Source: Alphaproteobacteria bacterium (GTDB lineage Bacteria; Pseudomonadota; Alphaproteobacteria; Micavibrionales; Micavibrionaceae). Taken from it: a stretch of DNA of 64,000 nt. The notes beneath the pieces are model-generated. The model had not been told where the DNA came from. It did not search any database and saw only the letters and a list, made by a program, of their open reading frames with translations. Of this stretch, positions 24,208 to 34,069 are shown one piece after another. Both the position numbers and the translations under genes were made by a program. The first letter of the stretch is position 1. Every line of letters starts with the position of its first letter. The stretch covers positions 682,001 through 746,000 of the forward strand of contig JAHDXS010000001.1 in assembly GCA_023384135.1 (NCBI GenBank). The letters are read 5' to 3'.

Positions 24208-26850
24208 TTAGGCAACCGACTTCCGCTTCTCGCCATCTGCCTTAGGCGGGCTGCCGGAGCCTTTGCCCCCGGGAATTCCGACCGTGAAGACAAGCCCGTC
24301 CTTACCGGCACTGACCCGCACGCTCGCCCCGGCCCGCACCTCGTCGCGCAGGATCATCTCGGCCAGCCGGTTCTGGATGGTGGTCTGAATAACCCGCTTA
24401 AGGGGCCGCGCCCCGTATACAGGGTCGTAACCCTTCTCGGCCAGCCAGCCCCGCGCCCCTTCGTCAAGCTCCAGCGTAATATGCTGAGCCGCGAGAAGCT
24501 TGCGCAGATAGCCAAGCTGGATATCGACGATCCCCGCGATTTTCGCCCGGTCCAACCGCGCGAACAAAAGAATCTCATCAAGGCGGTTCAGGAATTCAGG
24601 CCGGAAAGAAGAGCGCACGACGCCCATAACCTGCTCGCGCACCTTGGAAACGTCTTCCCCCGGTTCCTGATTGACCAGATACTCGCTGCCGAGGTTCGAG
24701 GTCATAATAAGAACGGTATTGCTGAAATCCACCGTCCGCCCCTGCCCGTCAGTCAGACGCCCGTCATCCAACACCTGCAACAGGATGTTAAACACGTCCG
24801 GGTGCGCCTTCTCGATCTCGTCGAACAGCACGACTTGATAGGGCCTGCGCCGCACCGCCTCGGTCAACGCCCCGCCCTCCTCATATCCCACATAACCCGG
24901 CGGCGCGCCGATCAGCCGCGCCACGGAATGTTTTTCCATATATTCCGACATATCCATCCGCACCATGGCGGTATCATCATCGAACATGAACTCGGCCAGC
25001 GCCTTGGTCAGCTCCGTCTTGCCCACACCCGTCGGGCCAAGGAACAGGAACGAGCCAATGGGCCGCCTGGGGTCCTGCAGCCCCGCCCGCGAACGCCGGA
25101 TCGCATTGGAAACGGCCCGCACGGCCTCCTCCTGCCCCACCACGCGCTGCTGGATTTTCGCCTCCATAGAGAGCAGCTTCTCCCGCTCGCCCTCCAGCAT
25201 CTTGTCCACCGGAATACCCGTCCAGCGGCTGACGATGCTGGCGATATCGTCCGGCGTGACCTCCTCGTTGATCATATTCGCCCGTCCGGCCGCCGCCGCG
25301 TCCTTGTGCTTGGCCTCCAGATCGGGAATGACCCCGTATTTCAACTCGCTCGCCCGCGACCAGTTGCCCTCGCGCTCGGCCTTCTCCAACTCGATCCGGG
25401 CCTTGTCCAGCTTTTCCGTGACCTTCTGCGCGGCGTTAAGCTTTTCCTTCTCCGCCTTCCACTGCCCGGTCAGGTCCGCCGACTTGGATTCAAGCTGGCT
25501 CAGCTCGACCTCAAGTTTTTCAAGACGGTCCTTTGAACCTTGATCCTTTTCCTTTTTCAGCGCCTCCCGCTCGATCTTGAGCTGGATGATACGGCGGTCC
25601 AACTCGTCGATCTCCTCGGGCTTGGAATCCACCTGCATCCGCAAGCGCGAAGACGCCTCGTCAACAAGGTCGATCGCCTTGTCCGGCAGGAAACGGTCGG
25701 TGATATACCGGTTGGAAAGCGTCGCCGCCGAAACAATGGCCGCATCCGTGATGCGCACCCCGTGATGCAATTCGTATTTCTCCTTGAGGCCGCGCAGGAT
25801 GGAAATCGTATCTTCCACGGTCGGCTCGGAGATAAACACAGGCTGGAACCGCCGCGCCAGCGCCGCGTCCTTCTCGATATGCTTGCGGTATTCGTCCAAC
25901 GTCGTCGCGCCGACCATCCGCAACTCACCCCGCGCCAGTGCGGGCTTGAGCATGTTGGAGGCATCCATCGCCCCGTCCGCCTTCCCCGCCCCGACCAACG
26001 TATGCATCTCGTCGAGGAACAGAACGATCTCCCCCGCCGCGCTTGAAATCTCGTCGATCACGGATTTAAGCCGCTCCTCGAACTCACCCCGGAACTTCGC
26101 TCCGGCCACCAGTGCGCCGAGATCCAGCGCCATCAGCCGCTTACCCTTAAGGGCTTCGGGCACGTCGCCGTTGATGATCCGCTGCGCCAGCCCCTCGACG
26201 ATGGCGGTCTTCCCCACGCCGGGGTCGCCGATCAGTACCGGGTTGTTCTTCGTCCGGCGCGAAAGCACCTGCACCGTACGCCTGATTTCCTCGTCCCGCC
26301 CGATGATAGGGTCCAGCTTGCCCTTGCGCGCGTCCTCCGTAAGGTCCCGCGCATAACGGCTCAGCGCGTCGAACCGATCCTCCGCCGTGGCGCTGTCCGC
26401 CGTGCGGCCCTTCCGCATATCGTTGATCGCGCGGTTCAGCCCCTTGTCCGTCACGCCCGCCGATTCAAGCGAACCGGAAATATCCAGCTTCTTGGCCATC
26501 GCCATCGCCTGAAGCAATCGCTCGGCGGTCACGAAACGGTCGCCCGCCTTCTCGCTGAGATCGAGCGCCGCATCGAAGATCCGCGCCAGATCGCCCGAAA
26601 GCCGCAGCCCTCCGGCGCCCGGCCCGCCCACGACGGGAAACTTCGCGATCGCCGTTTCAAGTTCGCGCTTGAGCCGCGCCAGATCCCCGCCCACGGCCTG
26701 CAAAAGCTTCTGGACCATGCCGCTCTCGTCTTCCAGCATGACCTTGAGCAAATGCTCCGGCTCCAAAGACTGATGTCCCGAGCGCAAGGCAAGAGTTTGC
26801 GCGGCCTGCAAAAACGATTTGGTCTTTTCGGTCAGTTTCTCGAAATCCAT
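24208..26850 (-). CDS. clpB: ATP-dependent disaggregase ClpB
   Basis: 880-residue hexameric Hsp100 chaperone that pulls proteins out of aggregates together with DnaK. Order seen: N domain (1-145), first AAA+ module with GDPGVGKT near 211, coiled-coil middle domain (about 410-540, rich in Lys/Glu heptads), second AAA+ module with GPTGVGKTE near 607 and [10 protein letters not shown]. The middle domain marks ClpB rather than ClpA or ClpC. The tail is Lys/Gly-rich. Its own promoter is predicted upstream, after the DUF4167 terminator; no clear heat-shock sigma-32 sequence was seen. Confidence 0.96.
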   Translation of the reverse strand: MDFEKLTEKTKSFLQAAQTLALRSGHQSLEPEHLLKVMLEDESGMVQKLLQAVGGDLARLKRELETAIAKFPVVGGPGAGGLRLSGDLARIFDAALDLSEKAGDRFVTAERLLQAMAMAKKLDISGSLESAGVTDKGLNRAINDMRKGRTADSATAEDRFDALSRYARDLTEDARKGKLDPIIGRDEEIRRTVQVLSRRTKNNPVLIGDPGVGKTAIVEGLAQRIINGDVPEALKGKRLMALDLGALVAGAKFRGEFEERLKSVIDEISSAAGEIVLFLDEMHTLVGAGKADGAMDASNMLKPALARGELRMVGATTLDEYRKHIEKDAALARRFQPVFISEPTVEDTISILRGLKEKYELHHGVRITDAAIVSAATLSNRYITDRFLPDKAIDLVDEASSRLRMQVDSKPEEIDELDRRIIQLKIEREALKKEKDQGSKDRLEKLEVELSQLESKSADLTGQWKAEKEKLNAAQKVTEKLDKARIELEKAEREGNWSRASELKYGVIPDLEAKHKDAAAAGRANMINEEVTPDDIASIVSRWTGIPVDKMLEGEREKLLSMEAKIQQRVVGQEEAVRAVSNAIRRSRAGLQDPRRPIGSFLFLGPTGVGKTELTKALAEFMFDDDTAMVRMDMSEYMEKHSVARLIGAPPGYVGYEEGGALTEAVRRRPYQVVLFDEIEKAHPDVFNILLQVLDDGRLTDGQGRTVDFSNTVLIMTSNLGSEYLVNQEPGEDVSKVREQVMGVVRSSFRPEFLNRLDEILLFARLDRAKIAGIVDIQLGYLRKLLAAQHITLELDEGARGWLAEKGYDPVYGARPLKRVIQTTIQNRLAEMILRDEVRAGASVRVSAGKDGLVFTVGIPGGKGSGSPPKADGEKRKSVA

Positions 26851-26918
26851 GAAACACTCTCCTGTCCGTCAAAGTTCGAAGCGAAAGGCGAAAAAATTAC
26901 GAAGAATTCGATAAGAGC

Positions 26919-26946
26919 ATTCTAGTCATTCGCGCGGCCAAGACAA
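26919..26946 (-). promoter_or_regulatory. Predicted clpB promoter
   Basis: Minus-strand TTGTCT, 16-nt spacer, TAGAAT, about 68 nt before the ATG. Reads as sigma-70; an overlapping CTTG could be part of a sigma-32 site but its -10 partner is not convincing. Confidence 0.4.
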
Positions 26947-26974
26947 TGACCAAGATCAAACGCCGCGCCCAAAC

Positions 26975-27002
26975 GAAAAAAAGGGGCGGCCCGAGCCGCC
27001 CC
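26975..27002 (-). terminator. Intrinsic terminator of the DUF4167 gene
   Basis: Minus-strand GGGGCGGC, loop TCGG, GCCGCCCC followed by seven T residues. It separates the DUF4167 gene from clpB. Confidence 0.9.
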
Positions 27003-27096
27003 ATAGATGAAAATCACTTGAATTGAAGAAGAAGGCTTAACTCTAAACCGTCAACAGTGCGGAGCGTTGATCATGGCAACACCCCGGAATTCACGC

Positions 27097-27564
27097 TTAG
27101 TCGGCAACGGAAATCGCCTTGGGCTGAACCTGAACCTGGGGCTGCTCGCCCGGAATATTCGTACGGTCGCCCAGAATACTGCGCGGAAGGGCGAGGTCGT
27201 CGTTACTGCCGGTACTGGCCCGGGGCGGGAACCGTTGCTCCTCGCGCCGACCGTCCTGATGGTTGTTTTGACGATGCGAAGACTCTTCACCTTCCGGCTC
27301 AGAAAATTCTTCGAACCCGTTGATAATTCTTTGATAATGCTCTGCATGCTGATAATAGTTTTCCGCCATCGTCCAGTCGCCCGAAGACGAGGCATCTTTG
27401 GCCAGTGCCAGATATTTTTCACAGACCTGATGCGCGGTGCCGCGAATGCGTACATCCGGCCCGTTGCTGTCAAAAACCTGCGTGCGCTGATGGTTGTTGC
27501 GACGCCCGCCGTTTCCGCCATTTCCGCGGTTTCTGTGTCTTCTGTTGGAAGTTCCGTGCCTCAT
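27097..27564 (-). CDS. DUF4167 domain-containing protein
   Basis: 155-residue protein. The N-terminus is rich in Arg, Asn and Gly (RNRGNGGNGGRRNN), and the conserved block FDSNGPDVRIRGTA followed by AENYYQHAEHYQRI is diagnostic for the family. The C-terminal half is polar and variable. The basic N-terminus suggests RNA binding, and its constant position next to prfA and prmC in alphaproteobacteria hints at a link with translation, but no function is established. An intrinsic terminator ends it. A 224-nt gap with an 18-bp palindrome separates it from prmC. Confidence 0.88.
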   Translation of the reverse strand: MRHGTSNRRHRNRGNGGNGGRRNNHQRTQVFDSNGPDVRIRGTAHQVCEKYLALAKDASSSGDWTMAENYYQHAEHYQRIINGFEEFSEPEGEESSHRQNNHQDGRREEQRFPPRASTGSNDDLALPRSILGDRTNIPGEQPQVQVQPKAISVAD

Positions 27565-27620
27565 GTCCTAATCCGCTCAGATAAATAATATTTTTCACAA
27601 CAACACACGTACAAGTTACT

Positions 27621-27638
27621 CCATATGCATGCATATGG
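27621..27638. repeat. 18-bp perfect palindrome upstream of the DUF4167 gene
   Basis: CCATATGCATGCATATGG reads the same on both strands. It lies 57 nt before the DUF4167 start, in a gap without genes. A second short repeat, AGTCC-TT-GGACT, lies about 10 nt further upstream. Possible operator. Confidence 0.5.
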
Positions 27639-27788
27639 CCACCCTGCAAGTCCTTGGACTCTCAAGTTAAACACAATATATTTGGCGTTTCTTTTTTAAT
27701 CGGCCCGCATATTGTGTCGCGATGCGTTGAACATCTTTACCGTACTGCTAATGCAAATTTCCAATCAACCCGCCTTCAATTTTTTTTA

Positions 27789-28664
27789 TCATTTATCCCC
27801 ACAGGAGATTTCCACAACCCGCGCCCTGCCTGCGAGATCGCGATATACGCAACGCGCCGAACACCTATATTTTTCCGCGAGTCGCACGATACTCTCCTCC
27901 TGATCGAAACCGATCTCGAACAGGGCTCTTCCGCCCGGCAAAAGATTCCGCTCAAGTGAAAAAAAGATTTTGCGGTAAGCATCCAGACCGTCTTCCCCCC
28001 CATCAAGGGCCAGAATCGGGTCATGCTCCCGCACGCACCGCTCAAGCGTCGGAATCACATCCCGCGCGATATAAGGCGGATTCGAGACGATCAGACCGAA
28101 CCGCGTCCCCACGGCATCTGCCCATGAACCGCAAATGAACCGCGCCCGCGAAGAAAGGCCTAAGCTCTGAGCGTTTGCCCGCGCCACCTTCACCGTTTCA
28201 TACGAAAGATCGACGCCAAGTCCTTCGCAGGACGGCCATTCTTTGAGGAGGGACAAAAGGATGCAGCCCGATCCCGTCCCAAGATCCAGAATCGCGGACG
28301 GCGGAGCCCCGAAAAGTTTCAGCGCCGCCTCCACAAGGGTCTCCGTATCCGGCCTTGGCTCCAGCGTCTCCGTCCCGATCGCGAACGTGAGGCCCCAGAA
28401 TTCCCGCTCCCCGAAAATCCGGTGCAACGGCTCCCCGCGCCTCAGGCGCTCTATATCATCGAGGATCCGGTTTTTTTGAGCGATGGGGACAAGCCGCCCC
28501 GGCTCTGAAATCAGAACCGCCTGGTCCAGCCCCGTGCGTTTCTCAATAACGAGCCGCGCCTCGAAGGCCGGATTGTCGATACCGGCGCCCAGAAGCAAAC
28601 CTCTGATATGCTTATAAAGCCCGCCGATCGTGTCGGAAACGGCTTCAGTTGAATCATTAGTCAT
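27789..28664 (-). CDS. prmC: Release factor glutamine methyltransferase PrmC
   Basis: 291-residue SAM-dependent enzyme that methylates the Gln of the GGQ motif in RF1 and RF2. N-terminal helical domain (about 10-85), then a Rossmann methyltransferase domain with ILDLGTGSGCI (SAM binding, about 123-133) and the catalytic VSNPPYIA near 190. The C-terminal part contains LEIGFDQ, as usual. Located 10 nt after prfA on the same strand, so the enzyme and its substrate are co-expressed. Confidence 0.94.
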   Translation of the reverse strand: MTNDSTEAVSDTIGGLYKHIRGLLLGAGIDNPAFEARLVIEKRTGLDQAVLISEPGRLVPIAQKNRILDDIERLRRGEPLHRIFGEREFWGLTFAIGTETLEPRPDTETLVEAALKLFGAPPSAILDLGTGSGCILLSLLKEWPSCEGLGVDLSYETVKVARANAQSLGLSSRARFICGSWADAVGTRFGLIVSNPPYIARDVIPTLERCVREHDPILALDGGEDGLDAYRKIFFSLERNLLPGGRALFEIGFDQEESIVRLAEKYRCSARCVYRDLAGRARVVEISCGDK

Positions 28665-28674
28665 AAGGAAAACC

Positions 28675-29739
28675 TTAATTGTTGAGCGCAGCCAGCGCTT
28701 CCGCCTGATGCTCGGTCACAAGCCCGTCAATAATCTCATCGAGCGCCGCCCCGTTCATAACCTCGTCCAGCTTGTAAAGCGTGAGGTTGATCCGGTGATC
28801 CGTCACCCGGCTCTGCGGAAAGTTATAGGTGCGGATCCGCTCCGATCGGTCGCCCGACCCCACCTGAGATTTGCGGTCCTGCGCCCGGGCATCGTGCAGC
28901 TGCTGGCGCTTGAGATCGTATAGCCGCGTCCGCAAAACCTTCATCGCCTTGTCCCGGTTCTTGTGCTGGGAACGCTCTTCTTGCATCTCCACCACAACCC
29001 CCGTGGGAATATGCACGATCCGTACCGCGCTGTCGGTCGTGTTGACGTGCTGCCCGCCCGCCCCCTGCGAGCGATAGGTGTCGATCCGCAGATCCTTCGT
29101 GTCGATCTGGATATCCACCTCCTCCGCCTCCGGCAGGACGGCCACCGTGGCAGCGGAGGTATGAATTCGTCCGCCTGCCTCCGTCTTGGGAACGCGCTGC
29201 ACCCGGTGCACGCCGGATTCGAACTTAAACCGCGCGAACACGTCCTTGCCGCTCACTTCAGCGATGATCTCTTTATACCCGCCCAGAACGCTCTCCGATG
29301 CCTCGACAACATTCAGCTTCCAACCTTTGCGCGCTGCATATCCCCGGTACATCCCGAACAGATCAGCGACGAACAGCGCCGCCTCGTCCCCGCCCGTCCC
29401 GGCCCTTATTTCAAGAATCACGTTTTTGGAATCGGCCTCGTCCTTGGGAATGAGCGATATCCGTAGGGCCTGCTCCAACTCGGGGATGAGCGCGTCAAGC
29501 CGCAAGATATCCTCCTGCGCCATCGCCTTCATGTCCGGGTCAGAAAGCAGAGGCGCCAGATCCGCCCGCTCCGCCCGCGCCCTTTCAAGCGCCTGAAACG
29601 CCTCGACAACGGGCGTCAACTCGGCATATTCCGTGGACAGTTTTTTAAAGGATTCACCCGTCAGCCCGCCTGCGGACATCAGCGAGGAAAGCTCCTCGTG
29701 ACGGCGGACGATCGTGGATAGGGTTTCATCGAAAGACAT
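28675..29739 (-). CDS. prfA: Peptide chain release factor 1
   Basis: 354-residue factor that ends translation at UAA and UAG. The GGQ catalytic loop is in [18 protein letters not shown] near residue 230. The stop-codon reading region upstream has the expected [19 protein letters not shown] block. The C-terminal [19 protein letters not shown] is typical for RF1. Family length is 350-360. It lies directly before prmC and 34 nt after the RodZ-like gene on the same strand. Confidence 0.95.
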   Translation of the reverse strand: MSFDETLSTIVRRHEELSSLMSAGGLTGESFKKLSTEYAELTPVVEAFQALERARAERADLAPLLSDPDMKAMAQEDILRLDALIPELEQALRISLIPKDEADSKNVILEIRAGTGGDEAALFVADLFGMYRGYAARKGWKLNVVEASESVLGGYKEIIAEVSGKDVFARFKFESGVHRVQRVPKTEAGGRIHTSAATVAVLPEAEEVDIQIDTKDLRIDTYRSQGAGGQHVNTTDSAVRIVHIPTGVVVEMQEERSQHKNRDKAMKVLRTRLYDLKRQQLHDARAQDRKSQVGSGDRSERIRTYNFPQSRVTDHRINLTLYKLDEVMNGAALDEIIDGLVTEHQAEALAALNN

Positions 29740-29773
29740 AGCAACTCACAACGGGGCGCCGGTGCGCGGCCCC

Positions 29774-30724
29774 CTACTCCTGTCCGCGTTCGGAGGCGGG
29801 AGCGTCATCGGATTCCGCCGGAGCGGCTTCGCCCTCGCCCGCACTCTCCAGGCCTTCCTGCGCAGGCGGCACGGCAGCCTCGCCCGTGACCTCTTTAAAC
29901 TCAAGCGACTTCAGAAACGAAGTGTCCAGCGGAATGTCGCTGCGAATCTCCCCTTGGTCACCCAGAGGCTTGAGCGCCCGCCCGTCGATCAAAATCTCCA
30001 CGCCACCCGCGTTGCCTAGGGTCATGGTCAGGCCCGGATTGTCCGGCACATGGTACTGGTCCCCGGCCTTGAGCTTTTCCGAAACGATCTTCCTGCCGGT
30101 ATCGTCCTTGATCTCGACCCAGCTATCCCTGACGATCTGAAGCACGAGCCCGTTGCTCGACTCCGCTGCAACAGCCCCAGCGCCTTCACCCTGCGCGGGA
30201 ACCGCCTGATTCTCAGGCAGCGCGGGAATCGGCATATCGCCCTGAACCTTGTCTTTAAACGCCTCGGGCACATTGGGAACGGCGGGCGTCTGCGAACCCT
30301 TGGAGCCTCCGGGCAGGTAAGCCCATCCATACAAAACCGCAAACGCAACAACCAGTGAAACAACAAGGACCCAGGAAGACGGCGTGCGGCTCTCCGATGC
30401 CGGAACCGGAAAACTCAGCTCCACTCTGGGCTGCGCATCCATATATTGGGCTTTGAACAGCTGCGCGATCTTCGCCCCGTCCAGCCCGAGATATTCAGCA
30501 TAAGTGCGCACGAATCCGATGGCATAAACCCGGCCCGGCAGCTTTTCGATCTCACCATTCTCAATAGCCTTGATCTGGCTCTCGCGAATCCGCAGCGCGT
30601 TCTCGATATCCTTAAGGCTCTGGCCGTAATGAAGCCGCGTCCGGCGCAGGATATCGCCGACATCCATGTCTTTGTAATTGTCCAGATCGTCCGGTCCGGC
30701 TGTATGTGATTTGGGGTCCGCCAT
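29774..30724 (-). CDS. RodZ-like helix-turn-helix membrane protein
   Basis: 316-residue protein with a cytoplasmic HTH of the RodZ type (about 20-90; GDILRRTRLHYGQSLKDIE, GFVRTYAEYLGLD), a membrane segment (about 117-137) and a periplasmic DUF4115 domain (about 190-270, with QIVRDSWVEIKDD and LKAGDQYHVPD). The end is acidic and low-complexity. RodZ links MreB filaments to cell-wall synthesis and rod shape. Sits between lysC (11 nt) and prfA (34 nt), where many alphaproteobacteria have other genes; likely one transcript. The shape role is inferred from family. Confidence 0.82.
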   Translation of the reverse strand: MADPKSHTAGPDDLDNYKDMDVGDILRRTRLHYGQSLKDIENALRIRESQIKAIENGEIEKLPGRVYAIGFVRTYAEYLGLDGAKIAQLFKAQYMDAQPRVELSFPVPASESRTPSSWVLVVSLVVAFAVLYGWAYLPGGSKGSQTPAVPNVPEAFKDKVQGDMPIPALPENQAVPAQGEGAGAVAAESSNGLVLQIVRDSWVEIKDDTGRKIVSEKLKAGDQYHVPDNPGLTMTLGNAGGVEILIDGRALKPLGDQGEIRSDIPLDTSFLKSLEFKEVTGEAAVPPAQEGLESAGEGEAAPAESDDAPASERGQE

Positions 30725-30735
30725 AGTGCGGAAGA

Positions 30736-31980
30736 TTACGCTATCTTTTTGCTTTCTTCCAGCCCATAAGCGGCATGAAGTGAACGAACCGCAAGTTCCG
30801 TGTAATCTTCTTGAATCAAAACGCTGATTTTGATCTCGGATGTGGAAATCACCTGAATGTTGATTCCCTTTTCGGCCAGCGTGCGGAACATCTTGTTCGC
30901 GACGCCCGCATGGCTGCGCATCCCGATTCCCACCACCGAGACTTTTGCCATCTTCGGATCGACGATGAGAGTCTCATATTTCAGGGTTTTAAGCCCCTCA
31001 AGCGTCTTAAGGGCACGATCGAGGTCCGCGCGCGGAACCGTGAACGTCATGTCGGTTTTACCATCGCGCGAGGAAATATTCTGAACGATCATATCCACGT
31101 TGATCGCCGCCTTGGCCAACGGCTCGAACAAAGAGGCTGCGACGCCCGGCTTGTCCTCGACGCCCACCACGGTGATTTTGGCTTCATCTTTATTATGCGC
31201 GATACCGCTGACGATTTCCTGCTCCACGATATTTTCCTCTCTCGTAACAATCGTCCCTTTTAAATCACTGCCCAGATACGGCTCGAAGGTCGAAAGCACC
31301 TGAATGGGAACGCCGCTCTTGGCGCCCATCTCGACCGAACGGGTCTGCAAAACCTTGCTGCCGAGGGACGCCAGCTCCAGCATCTCCTCATAGGAAATTT
31401 TGGGAATCATTCGCGCCTTCGGCACAACCCGCGGATCGGCGGTGTAAACGCCCTTCACGTCCGTATAAATATCGCACCGGTCCGCCTTCAGCGCCGCCGC
31501 CAGCGCGACCGCCGACGTGTCCGACCCGCCGCGCCCCAGCGTGGTGATCCGCTTGTTCTTCGTCACGCCCTGAAACCCGGGCACGACCACGACTTCGCCC
31601 GCGTCCAGCCGCTTGTGCAGCTCCTTCGTGTCGATCTCCTCGATCCGGGCCTTGCCATGAACATTGTTGGTCTTGATCGGAATCTGCCAGCCCAGCCACG
31701 ACCGCGCCATGACTCCGCGCTTCTGCAGCGCCATAGCCATCAATCCCGCCGTCACCTGCTCCCCGCTGGCCACCACCACGTCATATTCGCGCACATCGTG
31801 CATGGGGCTGATCTCTGTGCAATACTCAACCAGCTGGTTCGTAACGCCCGACATGGCAGAGACTACCACGGCCACCTTATTGCCGCGCTCGACTTCCTTG
31901 ACGACCTTATCCGCCGCGTTCTCGATTTTCTCGACGTCCGCGACCGAAGTCCCCCCGAATTTCATAACGATCAGCGCCAT
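30736..31980 (-). CDS. lysC: Aspartate kinase
   Basis: 414-residue enzyme making aspartyl phosphate, the first step to lysine, threonine and methionine. The kinase domain starts with MKFGGTSVAD and carries GRGGSDTSAVALAAAL near 160; two ACT domains follow (about 270-340 and 350-410, with GVGMRSHAGVANKMF-like spacing) that bind lysine or threonine for feedback inhibition. The length of about 405-415 is typical. First gene of the leftward lysC-rodZ-like-prfA-prmC run; divergent from ubiG with an 81-nt gap. Confidence 0.95.
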   Translation of the reverse strand: MALIVMKFGGTSVADVEKIENAADKVVKEVERGNKVAVVVSAMSGVTNQLVEYCTEISPMHDVREYDVVVASGEQVTAGLMAMALQKRGVMARSWLGWQIPIKTNNVHGKARIEEIDTKELHKRLDAGEVVVVPGFQGVTKNKRITTLGRGGSDTSAVALAAALKADRCDIYTDVKGVYTADPRVVPKARMIPKISYEEMLELASLGSKVLQTRSVEMGAKSGVPIQVLSTFEPYLGSDLKGTIVTREENIVEQEIVSGIAHNKDEAKITVVGVEDKPGVAASLFEPLAKAAINVDMIVQNISSRDGKTDMTFTVPRADLDRALKTLEGLKTLKYETLIVDPKMAKVSVVGIGMRSHAGVANKMFRTLAEKGINIQVISTSEIKISVLIQEDYTELAVRSLHAAYGLEESKKIA

Positions 31981-32021
31981 AGTCCCGCTCGTCCAAACAC
32001 TTGTATTTCCAACGAAGGTTA

Positions 32022-32050
32022 TCCATACTGGCCCCGCGCTAAAAAATCAA
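32022..32050 (-). promoter_or_regulatory. Predicted lysC promoter
   Basis: Minus-strand TTGATT, 17-nt spacer, TATGGA about 42 nt before lysC. The same gap has a plus-strand TTGTAT/CATACT pair that could serve ubiG. Confidence 0.3.
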
Positions 32051-32061
32051 AGGGATTTATC

Positions 32062-32859
32062 ATGGCCGCCGCAAAATCCGGTGCCCGCAAGACACCCCCG
32101 AAATCCACCGTAGACGAAGCGGAAATCCGCCATTTTTCAAAGGATTCCGCCCATTGGTGGGATGAAAACGGCCCCTTCAAACCCCTCCACCGCGCTAACC
32201 CGGTGCGCCTGAAATACATAAAGGCCCAGATTTGCGCCCGTTTCGGGCGGGATGAAAACGCCCTCGACGCGCTGGAGGGCTTGAAAATCCTCGATGTCGG
32301 CTGCGGCGGCGGGCTGGTCTGTGAACCCCTCTGCCGCCTCGGCGGAACGGTCACGGGGCTGGACGCCGACGCGAACGCCATAGAGGCCGCGAAAACCCAC
32401 GCGGCGCAGGCCGACCTGTCCATAGACTACCGCTGTATGGACGCGGTAGACCTCAACGAAAAATTCCACGTGGTGCTGGCGCTGGAGGTGATCGAACACG
32501 TGGCCGACCCGGCGGAGTTCATCGCCATAATCGCCGACAAAGTCGCTCCCGGCGGCCTCGTGATCTTTTCAACTCTCAACCGCACGGCCAAATCCTACGC
32601 GCTCGGCATCGTGGGGCTGGAATATCTCCTGCGCTGGGTGCCAAAGGGCACGCACGACTGGAAAAAATTCGTGAAACCGTCCGAAATCGCGCGCGCCGCC
32701 CGCCAAAACGGCCTGACGCCCGCGAATGTCTGCGGCCTGGTCTATAACCCGGTCAGGGGCGAATTCGCCCTCTCGGACACCGACACCGCCGTGAATTATT
32801 TCCTGACCTGCGCCGCGCCGGAAACCAAACCCGCGCCCAAACGCAAACAAAAGGCCTGA
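32062..32859 (+). CDS. ubiG: Ubiquinone biosynthesis O-methyltransferase UbiG
   Basis: 265-residue SAM-dependent methyltransferase performing both O-methylations in ubiquinone synthesis. FSKDSAHWWDENGPFKPLH is the conserved N-terminal block; LDVGCGGGLVCEPL is the SAM site near residues 76-90; EVIEHVADP and FSTLNRTAKSYALGIVGLE are typical UbiG. I chose ATG 32062 because AAAGGGA precedes it and the protein then begins as the family does; a longer reading frame to 31615 would run through lysC. The Lys-rich tail is not conserved. A HIG1-type gene follows after 3 nt. Confidence 0.93.
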   Translation: MAAAKSGARKTPPKSTVDEAEIRHFSKDSAHWWDENGPFKPLHRANPVRLKYIKAQICARFGRDENALDALEGLKILDVGCGGGLVCEPLCRLGGTVTGLDADANAIEAAKTHAAQADLSIDYRCMDAVDLNEKFHVVLALEVIEHVADPAEFIAIIADKVAPGGLVIFSTLNRTAKSYALGIVGLEYLLRWVPKGTHDWKKFVKPSEIARAARQNGLTPANVCGLVYNPVRGEFALSDTDTAVNYFLTCAAPETKPAPKRKQKA

Positions 32860-32862
32860 CCC

Positions 32863-33054
32863 ATGCACAACGTCTTTCTGGTGCTGATGCTCATCTCCCT
32901 CGCCGCCGTTCTGGGCGTGCTGGTCACGGGCATAGTGGGAATGGTCAAGGGCGGGGAGTTCAACAAGAAATACGGCAACAAACTCATGCGCGCCCGGGTG
33001 ATGCTCCAAGGCCTGACCCTCATCTTCTTCGCGCTGGCGTATTTAAGCCGTTAA
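32863..33054 (+). CDS. Twin transmembrane HIG1-domain protein
   Basis: 63-residue protein with two membrane helices (about 4-27 and 44-61) and between them the conserved GGEFNKKYGNKLMRARV loop of the hypoxia-induced (HIG1) family. In mitochondria these proteins associate with the cytochrome chain supercomplexes; bacterial relatives are little studied. It starts 3 nt after ubiG, so it is probably co-translated with a respiratory quinone enzyme, which fits a respiratory role. Confidence 0.85.
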   Translation: MHNVFLVLMLISLAAVLGVLVTGIVGMVKGGEFNKKYGNKLMRARVMLQGLTLIFFALAYLSR

Positions 33055-33065
33055 GAACAATAAGA

Positions 33066-34052
33066 TCAGGGCTCTTCAGTAGTCCACTGATCAAAATCTT
33101 TCGGCACACCGTGCTCTACAGGCTCCGAGGCATTTCCGTATTCATCATATTGACCAGCAGAAACATCAGATACACCGCCCGTACCGTATTTATTTTTATA
33201 AAACTCCGCACCTCCTACAATCGCAAGGTAGAGCATCATAAGAGACATGAAATTAAGCCTTGGAGTAATCGCCACAAAAGGCCAAACGAAAATATTCCGG
33301 CGCGGAATTTTGCGCTCGGCAGACGGACCTTGCAGACGAATGACCCGCCGAACGGTCCAAGGATAATCTGCGATCAGCTCATGGTATGACATCCAGAAAC
33401 CCTTCATACCCTGCGCCTGCGCCACCAACGCATCAAAATTCAATCCCTTCCAGCGCTGCCCCCCGACCAACAAAGCCGCCATCCCCTTGATGGCATCATC
33501 GCTTGAAGCACAGCAGTATAGACCATAGTTATCGCAAGTTCTCTCGCGAGCACGCGAATGGGCCGCTCCAATAAGGGGCAAAAAGCTAACAGGCGCGAAA
33601 AAGGGCATCCAGAAAAGGTGGCCGCGCTTGATATGGCCTAATTCATGCCCCATATAGAATTTGATCGCTTCGGGCTGGTCTGCAAGCGCGTCTACAACGC
33701 TCGAATAAAGAACCACATAGTGGGTTCTTAAAAATTTTGTAGCTAGGGCGTTATAAACACCGTTCCCGTTAATCAAAACAAGGACAGGCTCCTTCTTCAT
33801 GCCGATCTTGCGGCAACATTCGGAATACAAAGCATATAGGTCAGGAAATTGTTCGCGCGAAATAACGGCGCCTGATCCTTTGAGATAGGAAATAAAACCT
33901 GACTGAACCAGAACCTGCAAAATATAAAAAAACGGAATCACGGTCAGGAAAAAACCGTTTGATATGTATGTTAACCCGCCCCAGACCAGAGCGGCCAGAA
34001 AAGCGAAAATAAAAAAGAGCGGCTTCTCTTTAGGGTCTGTTAAATCCTTCAT
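33066..34052 (-). CDS. M48-family membrane metalloprotease
   Basis: 328-residue membrane protein. Two hydrophobic segments near the N-terminus (about 10-55) precede the zinc-protease motif MGHELGHIKRGH near residue 134, and further hydrophobic stretches follow (about 145-165 and 260-285). This is the HtpX/Ste24-like M48 layout, with the active site at the cytoplasmic face. The RERTCDNYG block after the motif supplies the third zinc ligand position. Base composition is more AT-rich than that of the neighbours. Convergent with the HIG1 gene; possible target is misfolded membrane protein. Confidence 0.82.
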   Translation of the reverse strand: MKDLTDPKEKPLFFIFAFLAALVWGGLTYISNGFFLTVIPFFYILQVLVQSGFISYLKGSGAVISREQFPDLYALYSECCRKIGMKKEPVLVLINGNGVYNALATKFLRTHYVVLYSSVVDALADQPEAIKFYMGHELGHIKRGHLFWMPFFAPVSFLPLIGAAHSRARERTCDNYGLYCCASSDDAIKGMAALLVGGQRWKGLNFDALVAQAQGMKGFWMSYHELIADYPWTVRRVIRLQGPSAERKIPRRNIFVWPFVAITPRLNFMSLMMLYLAIVGGAEFYKNKYGTGGVSDVSAGQYDEYGNASEPVEHGVPKDFDQWTTEEP

Positions 34053-34069
34053 GAAAAACTTCCTTCCTA

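Noticed and set aside
26919-26990. Heat-shock sigma-32 promoter for clpB
   Set aside because: A CTTG is present but no convincing -10 partner at the right distance; only a sigma-70-like site is supported.
31615-32061. N-terminal extension of ubiG into lysC
   Set aside because: Overlaps lysC on the other strand and is not UbiG-like; ATG 32062 has the ribosome site.
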